Assembly (NCBI GenBank): GCA_002722255.1
Contig: PBLD01000010.1
Location: 220,302 to 284,301, forward strand
Source: Winogradskyella sp.
GTDB lineage: Bacteria > Bacteroidota > Bacteroidia > Flavobacteriales > Flavobacteriaceae
DNA: 64,000 bases
Direction of reading: 5' to 3'
A model generated the notes under the pieces. The model was not told where the DNA came from. It ran no database searches and saw only the letters and a program-made list of their open reading frames with translations. Below are positions 46,369 through 56,076 of the stretch, in pieces (within the stretch, counting starts at the first letter, position 1; the number at the start of each line of letters is the position of its first letter). The translations under genes were made by a program, and so were the position numbers.

Positions 46369-47493
46369 ATGACCAGAAAAATTATCCTTTCCGTTTTGGG
46401 TATCGCTTTAATTGTTGGAGCATACTTTTTTGCAAAATATCTTATTGAGAATAAAAACAAGCCTAAACCTGTAGTACCAAAAGTGGTTAAAACAGTTTTG
46501 GTAGATACGGTTAAAAATTCAACAGTGCCTATTGTCATTTCAGCAAACGGAAATCTTACAGCAAAGCAACGTGTGGAGTTGTATTCTGAAGTTCAAGGTG
46601 TTTTTAAAACTGGAAATAAACTTTTTAAAGCTGGTCAAAAATTCAATCAGGGCGAAACACTTATTCGTTTAGATGCTTCAGAATATTATGCTAGTGTGCA
46701 ATCTGCAAAGAGTAATCTTTACAATAGCATTGCTGCGATTATGCCAGATTTGAGATTAGATTTTACAGATGTTTATCCTAAATGGCAAGCCTATCTTAAT
46801 GGTTTCGATTTAAATAAAAGCACACCACAATTACCAGAAATATCTGGCGAAAAGGAAAACTATTTTATCACAGGTCGTGGCATAGTAAGTGCATATTACA
46901 ACGTAAAAAATCTAGAACAGCGTTTAGCTAAATATTGAATTTCAGCACCTTTTACAGGGATATTAACCGAAGCTTTAGTAACGGAAGGTACACTTGTAAG
47001 AAGTGGACAAAAATTAGGCGAATTCATAAATCCATTGGTTTACGAAATGCAAGTAGCCGTAAGTAAATCTTATGCACATGTACTAAAGGAAGGCGAAGCT
47101 GTAACCCTTTCTAATTTAGAAAAAACAAAAACCTATCAAGGAACAGTTTCTAGAGTTAACGGAAGTATTGATGCTACTACGCAAACTATCACTGCTTTTG
47201 TTGAAGTAAAGCACGAGGATTTAAAAGAAGGAATGTACTTAGAGGCAAACCTTAATGCCGAAAAAGTAAATGATGCCATTGAGATTGATAGAAACTTGCT
47301 ACTGGATAGCCAAGAAATTTATGTAGTTAAGGATAGTCTTTTGGATGTTATTCCTGTAAAACCTGCGCATTTTTCTGATGCGACTGTAGTATTAAAAGAG
47401 GTGCCAAACGGAACCATCATTTTAAGAAAACCAGTACCTGGTGCTTATGCAGGTATGCAAGTTAAAGCTGCAACAACAGATTCTGCTGAGTAA
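46369..47493 (+). pseudogene. RND efflux periplasmic adaptor (HlyD/AcrA family) with in-frame TGA
   Basis: ATG 46369 (MTRKIILSVLGIALIVGAYFF, a membrane anchor) begins an adaptor that reads well for 189 codons, through the first half-lipoyl domain (GVFKTGNKLFKAGQKFNQGETLIRLD). TGA at 46936-46938 then interrupts it, right before ISAPFTGILTEA, the start of the second half-lipoyl segment. The same frame continues without further damage through the beta-barrel and membrane-proximal domains to TAA 47491-47493, which overlaps the RND pump start. Unless the TGA is read through, the adaptor loses its C-terminal half and the pump should not assemble. Downstream ATGs lack an export signal. It could be a nonsense mutation or a sequence error. 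Confidence 0.85.
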
Positions 47494-50400
47494 TGAGAAA
47501 GTTAATAGAATACTTTATAAGATACCACGTTGCAGTAAATGTATTTATTCTGGCATTTTTTGTGTTTGGTATTATTGGTGCTTTATCCCTTAAGTCGTCC
47601 TTTTTTCCACTTGTTGAATCTAAAATTATCAATGTAGCCATTACCTATCCTGGTGCTTCACCACAAGAGATTGAAGAGGGAATTGTACTTCAAATAGAAG
47701 ATAACCTTAAAGGCTTAAAAGGTATCGATAGAGTAACGTCTACTTCTAGAGAAAATAGCGGAAGTATAACAGTTGAAATCGAAAAAGGCGAAAGCTTAGA
47801 TTTTATGCTTCTTGAAGTTAAAAATGCGGTAGATCGTGTGCCATCTTTCCCTACAGGAATGGAACCTTTGGTGGTTTCTAAGCAAGAAGCCATAAGAGAA
47901 ACCATATCATTTGCAATTAGTGGCAATGATATTCCTCTGGCTACTTTAAAGCAATTAGCCAGACAGGTTGAAACCGATTTAAGAGCTATAGACGGAATCT
48001 CACAGATTGAAATTTCTGGTTTTCCTGATGAGGAAATCGAAATTGCAGTTAATGAAACAGATTTATTAGCATATAATCTCACGTTTAACGACGTGGCAAC
48101 TGCAGTAAGTAACTCAAATATTTTAGTTACAGGTGGTAATGTAAAAACCGTTGCAGAAGAATATTTAATTAGAGCAAATAATAGAGAATACTACGGAAAA
48201 GAGCTGTCCAATATTATTGTAAAAGCCTCTGCTGATGGAAAAGTTGTTCGCCTTAAGGATGTGGCAATTATAAGAGATCGTTTTTCTGAAACACCAAATG
48301 CTACCTATTTTAATCAAGAATTAGCTGTAAATATTTCGGTTACCAGTACTAATAATGAGGATTTAATTAGCTCAGCAGATAAGGTAAAAGAGTACATCGA
48401 AGCGTATAATCAAAAGTACACAAACGTACACCTTAGTGTGGTTAGAGATTTATCAATTACACTAAATCAAAGAACACAATTATTAACAGAAAATGCCATT
48501 GTTGGTATGTTGTTAGTTTTAGTGTTTTTATCTATTTTTCTTAATACAAGATTGGCATTATGGGTCGCTTTTGGTTTACCAATTTCATTCTTGGGAATGT
48601 TCATTTTTGCCGGTCAATTTGATGTGACGATTAATGTATTATCACTCTTCGGAATGATTATCGTTATTGGTATTCTGGTTGATGATGGTATTGTTATTGC
48701 CGAAAATATCTATCAGCATTACGAGAAAGGTAAAAAACCAATTCAGGCTGCCATTGATGGTACTATGGAAGTAATTCCACCTGTGGTTTCTGCAATTACC
48801 ACAACAGTGTTGGCCTTTTCATTGTTTTTCTTTTTAGAAAGTAGAATAGGAGAGTTCTTTAGTGAAGTGTCAGTCATCGTTATATTAACATTGGTTGTGT
48901 CGCTTGTTGAAGCATTAATCATCTTGCCTGCGCATTTGGCACATTCAAAAGCCCTTAGAATTAAAAAAGAAGAGCTGCATAATAAAAAGTCATCTAATGG
49001 GTTCTTTTCCTTTATGCGAGGACTAAACCGTTCTGGAGACCGCTTTATGTCATATTTAAGAGATAAGGTCTATGCGCCTACATTACGATTTGTAATGGAA
49101 TTTAAACTATTGGCACTTGGTATTTTTGTTGCGCTTTTAGTACTAACATTTGGCTCTCTTGGAGGTGGAATTATTGGTGTAACCCTTTTTCCAAGAATTG
49201 CGAGTGATGCAGCTAATATAGAGTTGGTAATGCCTGCTGGTACCAATGTAAAGATTACCGATTCTATTATTTCAATGATTGAAGAAAAATCATTCATCGT
49301 TAATCAAGAGCTTACTGAAAAGTATTTAAAAGGAACAGACAAGCAATTGTTTGAAAATACAATAGTGTCTATTAACAGTAGTTCTTCAGCCAATTTAAGA
49401 ATCAATTTATTGCCAGGCGAAGAACGACCAGATGAAATTCAATCGTTTTTAATAACCAACAGATTAGAAGAATTGGTAGGTCCAGTAATTGGTACAGAAC
49501 GATTAATCTATGGTTCTGGTGGAAATTTTGGTGGTAATCCGGTTTCAGTATCCTTACTGAGTAATAATATTGAAGAATTAAAAGCCGCCAAACTAGAATT
49601 AAAAGAGCATTTGCAATCTAATCCATTGCTAAAAGATATTGGCGACAATGACCCAGCCGGAATTAAGGAAATACGCTTAGAACTTAAAGAAAGCGCATAC
49701 TTACTTGGCTTAGATTTAAGAAGTGTAATGTCTCAGGTACGTTCAGGTTTTTTTGGAGCTCAGGCGCAACGTTTCCAAAGAGGACAAGACGAAATTAGAG
49801 TTTGGGTTCGTTACGACAAAAACAACCGAAGTTCTATTAACGATTTAGATGATATGCGAATCGTAACACCTACTGGCGAACGTGTTACTCTAAAGGATAT
49901 CGCAACCTATAGCATTGAGCGTGGTGATGTGGCTATTAATCACTTGGAAGGTAAGCGCGAAATTCAGGTTTATGCAGACTTAAAAGACCCAAGTGCAAGT
50001 GCTACAGATATTATAGATAATATTAGAAAAGATTTTATTCCAGAGTTACAATCAAAATATCCAACAATTATAGCGTCTTATGAAGGGCAAAATAGAGAAG
50101 CAGGCAAGCTAACAAGCTCTTTAGCAATTGCAGGACCTATCATTCTATTATTAATATACATTACTATAGCATTTACATTTAGAAGTTATTCGCAACCGTT
50201 ATTACTGATTTTATTGATTCCTTTCAGTTTAACAGCCGTAGCTTGGGGACACTGGTTGTTAGATTTTCCTGTTAATATTTTATCCCTTTTAGGAATCATT
50301 GCATTAATAGGTATTATGGTTAATGACGGATTGGTGCTCATTGGGAAATTCAATAGTAATCTAAAAGAAGGAATGAAATTTGACGAGGCACTTTCCGAAG

Positions 50401-50696
50401 CTGGTAAATCGCGTTTTAGAGCTATTTTCTTAACCTCATTGACTACAATAGCAGGTTTAGCGCCTTTACTATTAGAGAAAAGTAGGCAAGCACAATTTTT
50501 AAAACCAATGGCAATTTCCATTTCCTTTGGTATTGCTTATGCAACAATCTTAACCTTGTTAGTGTTACCATTGTTTCTGTCATTCAGCAATAATATTAAG
50601 AAGAATACCAAATGGTTAGCCACAGGAAAAGATGTTACCAAAGAAGAAGTAGAACGCGCTATTAAAGAACAAAATGAAGGTAATGAAGAGCATTAA
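47493..50696 (+). CDS. RND efflux pump inner-membrane subunit (AcrB/HAE1 type)
   Basis: The 1067-residue proton-driven pump has twelve predicted membrane segments in two repeats. The first repeat has the segment NVLSLFGMIIVIGILVDDGIVIAENIYQH (about 382-410), which carries the adjacent aspartates of the proton relay. The second has LSLLGIIALIGIMVNDGLVLIGKF. The two large porter loops (about 40-330 and 570-880) are complete. Start and preceding stop overlap by 1 nt (TAATG), which couples it to the adaptor gene. The end overlaps the TolC gene. Substrates are unknown. Confidence 0.93.
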   Translation: MRKLIEYFIRYHVAVNVFILAFFVFGIIGALSLKSSFFPLVESKIINVAITYPGASPQEIEEGIVLQIEDNLKGLKGIDRVTSTSRENSGSITVEIEKGESLDFMLLEVKNAVDRVPSFPTGMEPLVVSKQEAIRETISFAISGNDIPLATLKQLARQVETDLRAIDGISQIEISGFPDEEIEIAVNETDLLAYNLTFNDVATAVSNSNILVTGGNVKTVAEEYLIRANNREYYGKELSNIIVKASADGKVVRLKDVAIIRDRFSETPNATYFNQELAVNISVTSTNNEDLISSADKVKEYIEAYNQKYTNVHLSVVRDLSITLNQRTQLLTENAIVGMLLVLVFLSIFLNTRLALWVAFGLPISFLGMFIFAGQFDVTINVLSLFGMIIVIGILVDDGIVIAENIYQHYEKGKKPIQAAIDGTMEVIPPVVSAITTTVLAFSLFFFLESRIGEFFSEVSVIVILTLVVSLVEALIILPAHLAHSKALRIKKEELHNKKSSNGFFSFMRGLNRSGDRFMSYLRDKVYAPTLRFVMEFKLLALGIFVALLVLTFGSLGGGIIGVTLFPRIASDAANIELVMPAGTNVKITDSIISMIEEKSFIVNQELTEKYLKGTDKQLFENTIVSINSSSSANLRINLLPGEERPDEIQSFLITNRLEELVGPVIGTERLIYGSGGNFGGNPVSVSLLSNNIEELKAAKLELKEHLQSNPLLKDIGDNDPAGIKEIRLELKESAYLLGLDLRSVMSQVRSGFFGAQAQRFQRGQDEIRVWVRYDKNNRSSINDLDDMRIVTPTGERVTLKDIATYSIERGDVAINHLEGKREIQVYADLKDPSASATDIIDNIRKDFIPELQSKYPTIIASYEGQNREAGKLTSSLAIAGPIILLLIYITIAFTFRSYSQPLLLILLIPFSLTAVAWGHWLLDFPVNILSLLGIIALIGIMVNDGLVLIGKFNSNLKEGMKFDEALSEAGKSRFRAIFLTSLTTIAGLAPLLLEKSRQAQFLKPMAISISFGIAYATILTLLVLPLFLSFSNNIKKNTKWLATGKDVTKEEVERAIKEQNEGNEEH

Positions 50697-52002
50697 GCAA
50701 ATATTGATTGTCTTGGGCGTTTTATGTTCCGTAAATCTACAAGCCCAAAATGTACTAACAAAAGAAGAGGCTGTTTCTAAGGCTTTAGAAAATAATTATG
50801 GTGTGCAAATTGCCAAGAATGATGTGGCTATTGCAGAGAATAATACCAGTATTTTAAATTCGGGTTACTTGCCAACAGTAACAGGGAGTGCAGGTGCAAC
50901 CTATAATTTAGATAATACGGAAGCCGAATTTTCTAACGGAGAGGTTACAGTCTTAAATGGTGCTGAGAGTTCTAGATATAATGCTAGTGTAAATCTTAAC
51001 TATACCTTGTTTGATGGTTTAGGAAGACGTTACAACTACAAACGTTTGAAGGAACAGTACCAATTAAGCGAATTACAAGCAAGAGAAACCATTGAAAATA
51101 CGATTATTCAAATGTTTTCGGTGTACTACAATGTGGCGCAATTGTCCGATAATTTAAACACTCTTGAAGAAACGCTAACCGTTACCAAAGACCGATTAGT
51201 AAGAGCAGAATATCAGTTTGAATATGGCCAAAACACAAAGCTTGAAGTTTTAAATGCTGAAGTTGATATCAATAACGACAGTATCAACATCATCAATACA
51301 AAACAGCAATTAAAAAATGCAAAGCGTGATTTAAAATTGGTATTAGGAGAAACGTTTACGGAAGATTACGATGTAGAAACTGAAGTGGACTTCACGCTGC
51401 AATTTCAAAAAGACAGCTTGTTTCAGCAGGCGAAACGAAGAAATGTAGCTTTACTTCAAACCGAAAAAAACATTGCAATTAGCAAGTTAGATATTAATTC
51501 TGGTCAATCCGCATATTTACCAACTATTGGTTTAACAGGTTCTTACGGCTGGAACAAAAACAATAACAACGCAGCATCGTTTTTAACCACATCAACAAAT
51601 ACAGGATTATCAGGAGGTGTTAACCTAAGTTGGAATTTGTTTGATGGAGGAGCAACCATTAATAGAGTACGAAATGCAAAGATTAATCTTGAAACGCAAC
51701 AGCTTCAAAAAGAAAATATCCTATTGAGCATTGAGCGCGATTTTAATAATGCTTGGGATGACTATATGAACAAGCTCGATATTTATAACATTCAAGATAA
51801 AAATATTGTTACCGCTCAGAATAATTTTGATAGAACTCAAGAGAAATTTAAGATAGGTCAAGTCAATTCAATTGAGTTTAGACAAGCCCAAATCAATTTG
51901 TTGAATGCAGAGTTAAGTCGAAGTCAAGCAAAATACGATGCAAAACTAGCTGAGTTGACCTTGCTTCAAATTAGTGGCGAGTTGTTAAATGTTCAATTCT
52001 AA
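50683..52002 (+). CDS. TolC-family outer-membrane efflux protein
   Basis: TolC-like proteins form the outer-membrane exit channel of tripartite pumps. The start is placed at ATG 50683 (MKSIKQILIVLGVLCSVNLQAQ, signal peptide); ATG 50674 in the same frame is also possible. The body (about 439 residues) has the two repeated OEP helical halves, with ALENNYGVQIAKNDVAIAENN, LNYTLFDGLGRRYNYKRL and, in the second repeat, LSWNLFDGGATINRVRNA. The start overlaps the RND pump gene by 14-23 nt. The operon therefore has adaptor, pump and channel. Confidence 0.92.
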   Translation: MKSIKQILIVLGVLCSVNLQAQNVLTKEEAVSKALENNYGVQIAKNDVAIAENNTSILNSGYLPTVTGSAGATYNLDNTEAEFSNGEVTVLNGAESSRYNASVNLNYTLFDGLGRRYNYKRLKEQYQLSELQARETIENTIIQMFSVYYNVAQLSDNLNTLEETLTVTKDRLVRAEYQFEYGQNTKLEVLNAEVDINNDSINIINTKQQLKNAKRDLKLVLGETFTEDYDVETEVDFTLQFQKDSLFQQAKRRNVALLQTEKNIAISKLDINSGQSAYLPTIGLTGSYGWNKNNNNAASFLTTSTNTGLSGGVNLSWNLFDGGATINRVRNAKINLETQQLQKENILLSIERDFNNAWDDYMNKLDIYNIQDKNIVTAQNNFDRTQEKFKIGQVNSIEFRQAQINLLNAELSRSQAKYDAKLAELTLLQISGELLNVQF

Positions 52003-52015
52003 AAACCGCTAAAGA

Positions 52016-52198
52016 ATGGAAGAACACTTTTTTCAATGTCCTTATTGTTGGGAGCAAATATCCATGTTAATAGATGTGTCTCAAAGTCAGCAAACTTATA
52101 TTGAAGATTGTGAAATTTGCTGTAATCCTATTCAAATTTCTGTAGTGACAGAAGCACAACAAATAGTCAATTTTCAAGCAGAGAATATAGAGCAATGA
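52016..52198 (+). CDS. CPXCG-motif cysteine-rich small protein
   Basis: The 60-residue protein has FQCPYCWEQISMLID (about 6-20) and EDCEICCNPIQISV (about 30-43): two CxxC knuckles that would bind zinc. The pattern fits the CPXCG family, whose function is not known. It follows tolC by 13 nt, with a partial Shine-Dalgarno-like sequence, so it is probably co-transcribed. Confidence 0.8.
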   Translation: MEEHFFQCPYCWEQISMLIDVSQSQQTYIEDCEICCNPIQISVVTEAQQIVNFQAENIEQ

Positions 52199-52262
52199 GA
52201 TAAGTGTAAAACACTAAAAATTAAGTTTTTATGTTAATTAGTAGTGTAGTTCATCGAAAAAA

Positions 52263-52294
52263 TTTGCAGTTTAAGGTATAAGCTCCTATTTTTG
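52263..52294 (+). promoter_or_regulatory. Promoter of the leucine-rich repeat gene
   Basis: TTTG (52263-52266), 20 nt spacer, TATTTTTG (52287-52294), a full match to the Bacteroidetes promoter. It fits the ATG at 52331 and argues against the upstream TTG, which lies in the -7 box itself. Confidence 0.65.
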
Positions 52295-52330
52295 AATAGT
52301 TTATGTGCCCCTCCACAAAATCTAGCTATT

Positions 52331-53173
52331 ATGAAAACTTTAAAATTAACCCTACTATGTTGCTTGCTTTCTGTTTTTACATATGCCAACGTTTCTCAAA
52401 GTCAAAAAGACGCACTAGTAGCACTTTATAACGCAACTGATGGTGACACTTGGAATACCTCTTGGAATTTAGACCAACCTATAACTGAATGGTATGGTTT
52501 AACCATTGAGGACGATAACGTGATAGCCATCGACTTAAGTTTCAATAATCTTTCTGGTAAATTGCCAAGTGAAATATCTCAATTAACCTTTTTAAAGACT
52601 TTGAATTTAGCATTCAATAAACTTGAAGGAAAATTACCAGAGACATTAACGAGTATGATTAATTTAGAGACGCTACAGTTGTTCTCTAATAACTTTTCAG
52701 GTTCTTTGCCATCAGACATTGGTAACATGGCCAATCTTAAGACAGTCGAATTATACAATAATAATTTTTTTGGTGAGATTCCGAGCTCTATAGGTAATTT
52801 AACCAAGCTTGAAAGTTTAATACTCAGTAGTAACCAATTAATAGGGAAATTACCAGCAAGTATATCTAATCTTAAATCCTTAAAGGTCTTAAGCTTATTT
52901 GATAATAGTTTGTTAGGTACAATTCCGGCTAGTATCGGCGAATTAACACAGTTAGAGGAATTAGTATTATCTAATAATGCTTTTTATGGTAATTTACCTG
53001 GTGAATTAGCACAGTTGTCAAATTTAAAAACGTTGTTGTTAAGTAATAATGGTTTTAAAGGAAACTACGCCGCTTTAAAAGATAAACTACCTAATATTGT
53101 AGATTTTGATCTAGATGATGCAAACATGAAGGGAGCATTAGCAACTTTAGATTCTGAAGAGAACGATGACTAA
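52331..53173 (+). CDS. Secreted leucine-rich repeat protein
   Basis: ATG 52331 gives a signal peptide (MKTLKLTLLCCLLSVFTYA). The 280-residue product has an N-terminal cap (SQKDALVALYNATDGDTWNTSW, like plant-type LRR caps) and about seven 24-residue repeats of the form LxxLxxLxLxxNxLxGxIP, for example LKTLNLAFNKLEGKLPETL and LVLSNNAFYGNLPGEL. Such proteins are often surface-exposed adhesion or binding proteins. A terminator follows 30 nt downstream. Confidence 0.85.
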   Translation: MKTLKLTLLCCLLSVFTYANVSQSQKDALVALYNATDGDTWNTSWNLDQPITEWYGLTIEDDNVIAIDLSFNNLSGKLPSEISQLTFLKTLNLAFNKLEGKLPETLTSMINLETLQLFSNNFSGSLPSDIGNMANLKTVELYNNNFFGEIPSSIGNLTKLESLILSSNQLIGKLPASISNLKSLKVLSLFDNSLLGTIPASIGELTQLEELVLSNNAFYGNLPGELAQLSNLKTLLLSNNGFKGNYAALKDKLPNIVDFDLDDANMKGALATLDSEENDD

Positions 53174-53203
53174 TATTTGTTTTTAACCACATAATTATAG
53201 ATT

Positions 53204-53238
53204 AAAAAAAGTGTTCAAATAATTTGAACACTTTTTTT
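53204..53238. terminator. Terminator of the LRR gene
   Basis: GTGTTCAAAT (53211-53220) pairs with ATTTGAACAC (53222-53231); flanking A7 and T7 tracts extend the symmetry, so it works on both strands. Confidence 0.85.
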
Positions 53239-53290
53239 ATGATAAAAACTTGCTAAAACTAAAAACCGTTGTATATTTGCAGTCCAATAT

Positions 53291-53363
<73 letters not shown>

Positions 53364-53386
53364 CTAAGTACAAAGTTAGGTATGTT

Positions 53387-53416
53387 AACGGTTTGGTGTT
53401 GCCAAACCGTTTTTTT
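53387..53416 (+). terminator. Terminator of the tRNA gene
   Basis: AACGGTTTGG (53387-53396) pairs perfectly with CCAAACCGTT (53402-53411), followed by TTTTT. It ends directly before the integrase ATG. Confidence 0.88.
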
Positions 53417-54781
53417 ATGCTTAATTTTAATACTTTAATCCAAAATGAATACGAAAGTGCATACGAAAATGCATACGATTTGTCATTGAAGAAACAATTT
53501 TCAATACCCAAAATCTATACCGCCAAAGGTGATCTGTCCAAGCGATGGTATGTCTACTTTTCATATCGTAATCCTGATACGGGAAGACTGAAGCGCCAAA
53601 ACCCTTTTTACGGCAATGCCAATACATATAAGACCAAAGAGGAGCGCATGGCTGTGCTAACTATTTACAAGAACATAATCTACAAATACCTTAGAAAAGG
53701 ATATAGTCCTTATGGAGATACTCTTGAAAAAACAGTTTTGGATACATCATTCGAACAACATGTTAGTCAGAAGCCAGCAGGTGTTCCCTTAGTTGAAAAT
53801 GAAGATGAACTTAAGGCAAGGACGGAAATGGAAACCACGGATGTATTCAAAGGTGAAACTGTACAGGGTGCACTAGAGTCTGTACTGGAGACCAAGGAAC
53901 GAAGATTAAGGCAAAGTAGTATTCGGTCGTTCAAGAGCCATTTGAATGTTTTTATTGACTGGATGGATAAAGAAAGGTGTAACATAAAATATATCTCTGA
54001 TGTCGATAGGAAAACAATCCACGCATTTCTAGATAATATTCATGCTCAATCTTCCGCACGAAACAGAAATAACTACAGAGCTAGTCTCAGCAGTGCCTTT
54101 GAAACCCTTGTTGAGAGGGAGGTGGTACACAGCAATATCGTTAAACAGATTAAAAAGCTAAAAACAAGACCAAAGCAACATGCCAGATATTCAGCAGAGC
54201 AGCAGGGTGCAATATTCAAGTTTCTCAAAAAAGAAGATCCTTATATCCTGCTCTACATCAAGTTTATGGCATATACATTTATGAGGCCGTTGGAAGTCTG
54301 TAGGCTAATGGTTGGTGATGTCGATCTAGAAAAAAAGACCCTTAGTTTTAAGCCAAAGAACGGTTCAAGAAAGACAAAGATCATTCCTGAGATATTGATA
54401 AAACAGCTTCCCGATCTATCCGATATGGAAAGTGAAGCTTTTCTGTTCACTGCAGAAGGGATGGGGAAGTTCACCAAAACTAAACTTGAGAACCGTAGAA
54501 GCTACTTTACTAATAGATTTAAGAAAAGAGTAAAGGGTCGATTTGAGCTTGACCTCGAGCACACTATGTACAGTTTTAGGCACACGTTTATTACAAAACT
54601 CTATAGGGAGCTGCGGAAAACCTACTCGCCTTTCGAGGCCAAAAGCAGGTTGATGCACATCACGGGACACACCTCTATGAAAGCACTGGAGGCCTATCTT
54701 AGAGACAACGACGTGGAGCTTCCGGAAGATTACTCAGACATGTTGAACATCCAAAATAAAGGTAATGGAGAGTATAGGTGA
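53417..54781 (+). CDS. Tyrosine recombinase/integrase beside tRNA-fMet
   Basis: The start is put at ATG 53417, because the earlier in-frame codon lies inside the tRNA terminator stem. The 454-residue protein has a DNA-binding N-terminal region, a SAM-like core-binding domain (about 145-245) and a catalytic domain. Catalytic residues are arginine about 290 (FMRPLEVCRL), lysine about 313, arginine about 388 in YSFRHTF (the HxxR histidine is replaced by tyrosine), histidine about 418 (ITGHTS) and the nucleophile tyrosine about 427 (LEAYLRD). The first codons hold a short tandem repeat. Base composition is richer in G and C than the neighbours. It probably integrated an element at the tRNA 3' end; no copy of the tRNA end is found on the right. 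Confidence 0.92.
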   Translation: MLNFNTLIQNEYESAYENAYDLSLKKQFSIPKIYTAKGDLSKRWYVYFSYRNPDTGRLKRQNPFYGNANTYKTKEERMAVLTIYKNIIYKYLRKGYSPYGDTLEKTVLDTSFEQHVSQKPAGVPLVENEDELKARTEMETTDVFKGETVQGALESVLETKERRLRQSSIRSFKSHLNVFIDWMDKERCNIKYISDVDRKTIHAFLDNIHAQSSARNRNNYRASLSSAFETLVEREVVHSNIVKQIKKLKTRPKQHARYSAEQQGAIFKFLKKEDPYILLYIKFMAYTFMRPLEVCRLMVGDVDLEKKTLSFKPKNGSRKTKIIPEILIKQLPDLSDMESEAFLFTAEGMGKFTKTKLENRRSYFTNRFKKRVKGRFELDLEHTMYSFRHTFITKLYRELRKTYSPFEAKSRLMHITGHTSMKALEAYLRDNDVELPEDYSDMLNIQNKGNGEYR

Positions 54782-55493
54782 TTTTTATGATCGTATATAC
54801 AAAAACTTTTTGTGCTGCTCCGCACTATACCTTCCGCGTTTTCTTGCAGAGGAAATAGAAAGGGTTCAGAAAAGCGCAAATGACCTCGACGTTCAGCAAT
54901 ATGCGGACACCGTATTCGTGCTTGACCAAAAGGGCCATAATTTCGTCCCAGAGAAACATGAACTCCCGAGCCACGTTGTCGGAAAAAAGATTCTTTTGGA
55001 AGACAACCTGTTTTTGTTATTGCAGAAAAGGGACAGTTATCTTCCAGAAACGTTTGCCTATATATTCAAAAAGTACTGCCAACAATTTGCATTTTACTTA
55101 TGGCTGGTGGAATGGCTAGACGACAACCTGAAGACCCATATTACTGATTGTGATGAGGATGCTGAGCGTACCTTTAGAGACCAGCGAAAAATATTTAGCA
55201 AACATAAGGAGGAACTCTGGAGGATGTTCAGAAGGGAAATGTTCAAGATTGGTGGATTGCCTATGACACGATTTGAGTTAAATGGGACAAATAAAGCAGA
55301 GCCGTCAAAAGACCTTGAAGAGATGAAACGGATCATGATACCCAAAACAGAAATAGAAAGAAAAAGGACAGTCAAAAGCAGAAGGGAAAAGATCACGGAG
55401 TTGAAAGATTTCACAAAGGGTTATGCCGACGAACTGATACTGGAAAGGGTATTCAATATGAAACAAGATAGTAGAAAAAACCATACCGAATGA
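54765..55493 (+). CDS. Hypothetical protein of the integrase module
   Basis: The 242-residue product shows no family that I recognise. It is mainly helical and charged, without membrane segments or signal peptide. The middle has aromatic runs (FKKYCQQFAFYLWLVEWLDD), and the C-terminal 60 residues are very rich in lysine, arginine and glutamate, suggesting nucleic-acid contact. The start overlaps the integrase gene by 17 nt and the end overlaps the next gene by 4 nt, so the three genes form one unit. Codon use is GC-richer than the flanking core genes. Confidence 0.7.
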   Translation: MESIGDFYDRIYKNFLCCSALYLPRFLAEEIERVQKSANDLDVQQYADTVFVLDQKGHNFVPEKHELPSHVVGKKILLEDNLFLLLQKRDSYLPETFAYIFKKYCQQFAFYLWLVEWLDDNLKTHITDCDEDAERTFRDQRKIFSKHKEELWRMFRREMFKIGGLPMTRFELNGTNKAEPSKDLEEMKRIMIPKTEIERKRTVKSRREKITELKDFTKGYADELILERVFNMKQDSRKNHTE

Positions 55494-56011
55494 AAAGGAA
55501 CAAGATAAAGAACGAGGACGTATCTATAAATTTCAGGATACCGAGGGCACTAAAGGCAAAGATCATAAATGAGGCTTCGGTCAGAAACATTACCATTTCC
55601 AAGTACCTTAGAGAAACCCTAGAGGAAATCCACGGTGATTTGGAAGAAAGACCAAAAGAATTCCTTAGTGAAACGAAGGACTATCTTTTTTCTAAGGAGT
55701 TTGTTCGGTTCGTTTTCTGGATATACCGTAAACTAAAGGACAACAATAGGGAGGAAGACGATGATATCGATGGTTACATAGATCTAATTAAGGGTGTCGG
55801 AAAGTACCTACCGAGCGATGTGGTCTGTGAGCTCGACAAGGTTCTAATGGACTTGCTCAGGATAAGAACGGCAATTGGGATTGATGGAAAATATTACCGT
55901 TTTGTGGACAGTTATGCGGACGATAAAAGATTGAACTATAAGAAGCTGGAGGACTTTTTCTTGGGCTTTGGACTGGATCAGCATTTCTCTGATAAAAAAT
56001 ATAAGTATTGA
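55490..56011 (+). CDS. Ribbon-helix-helix-like protein of the integrase module
   Basis: The 173-residue protein begins with a segment that fits a ribbon-helix-helix fold: VSINFRIPRALKAKIINEA (strand and first helix, about 11-29), then NITISKYLRETLEEI. The remainder is acidic and helical with no known domain. It may regulate the element or act in mobilisation; neither can be shown. It overlaps the preceding gene by 4 nt (ATGA). A large inverted repeat lies 27 nt after its stop. Confidence 0.65.
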   Translation: MKRNKIKNEDVSINFRIPRALKAKIINEASVRNITISKYLRETLEEIHGDLEERPKEFLSETKDYLFSKEFVRFVFWIYRKLKDNNREEDDDIDGYIDLIKGVGKYLPSDVVCELDKVLMDLLRIRTAIGIDGKYYRFVDSYADDKRLNYKKLEDFFLGFGLDQHFSDKKYKY

Positions 56012-56037
56012 TTTATTCTGTAATATAATTATAATAA

Positions 56038-56076
56038 AATTTGTGATAAATAAATATTAATATTTTATCACAAATT
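56038..56076. repeat. Large inverted repeat after the integrase module
   Basis: AATTTGTGATAAA (56038-56050) and TTTATCACAAATT (56064-56076) are perfect inverted copies with 13 nt between. No T-tract follows, so this is not a typical terminator. It could be an operator of the RHH protein or an element boundary. Confidence 0.6.

Noticed and set aside
53393..53416. Earlier in-frame start for the integrase
   Set aside because: It lies inside the tRNA terminator stem; the ATG directly after the T-tract is preferred.
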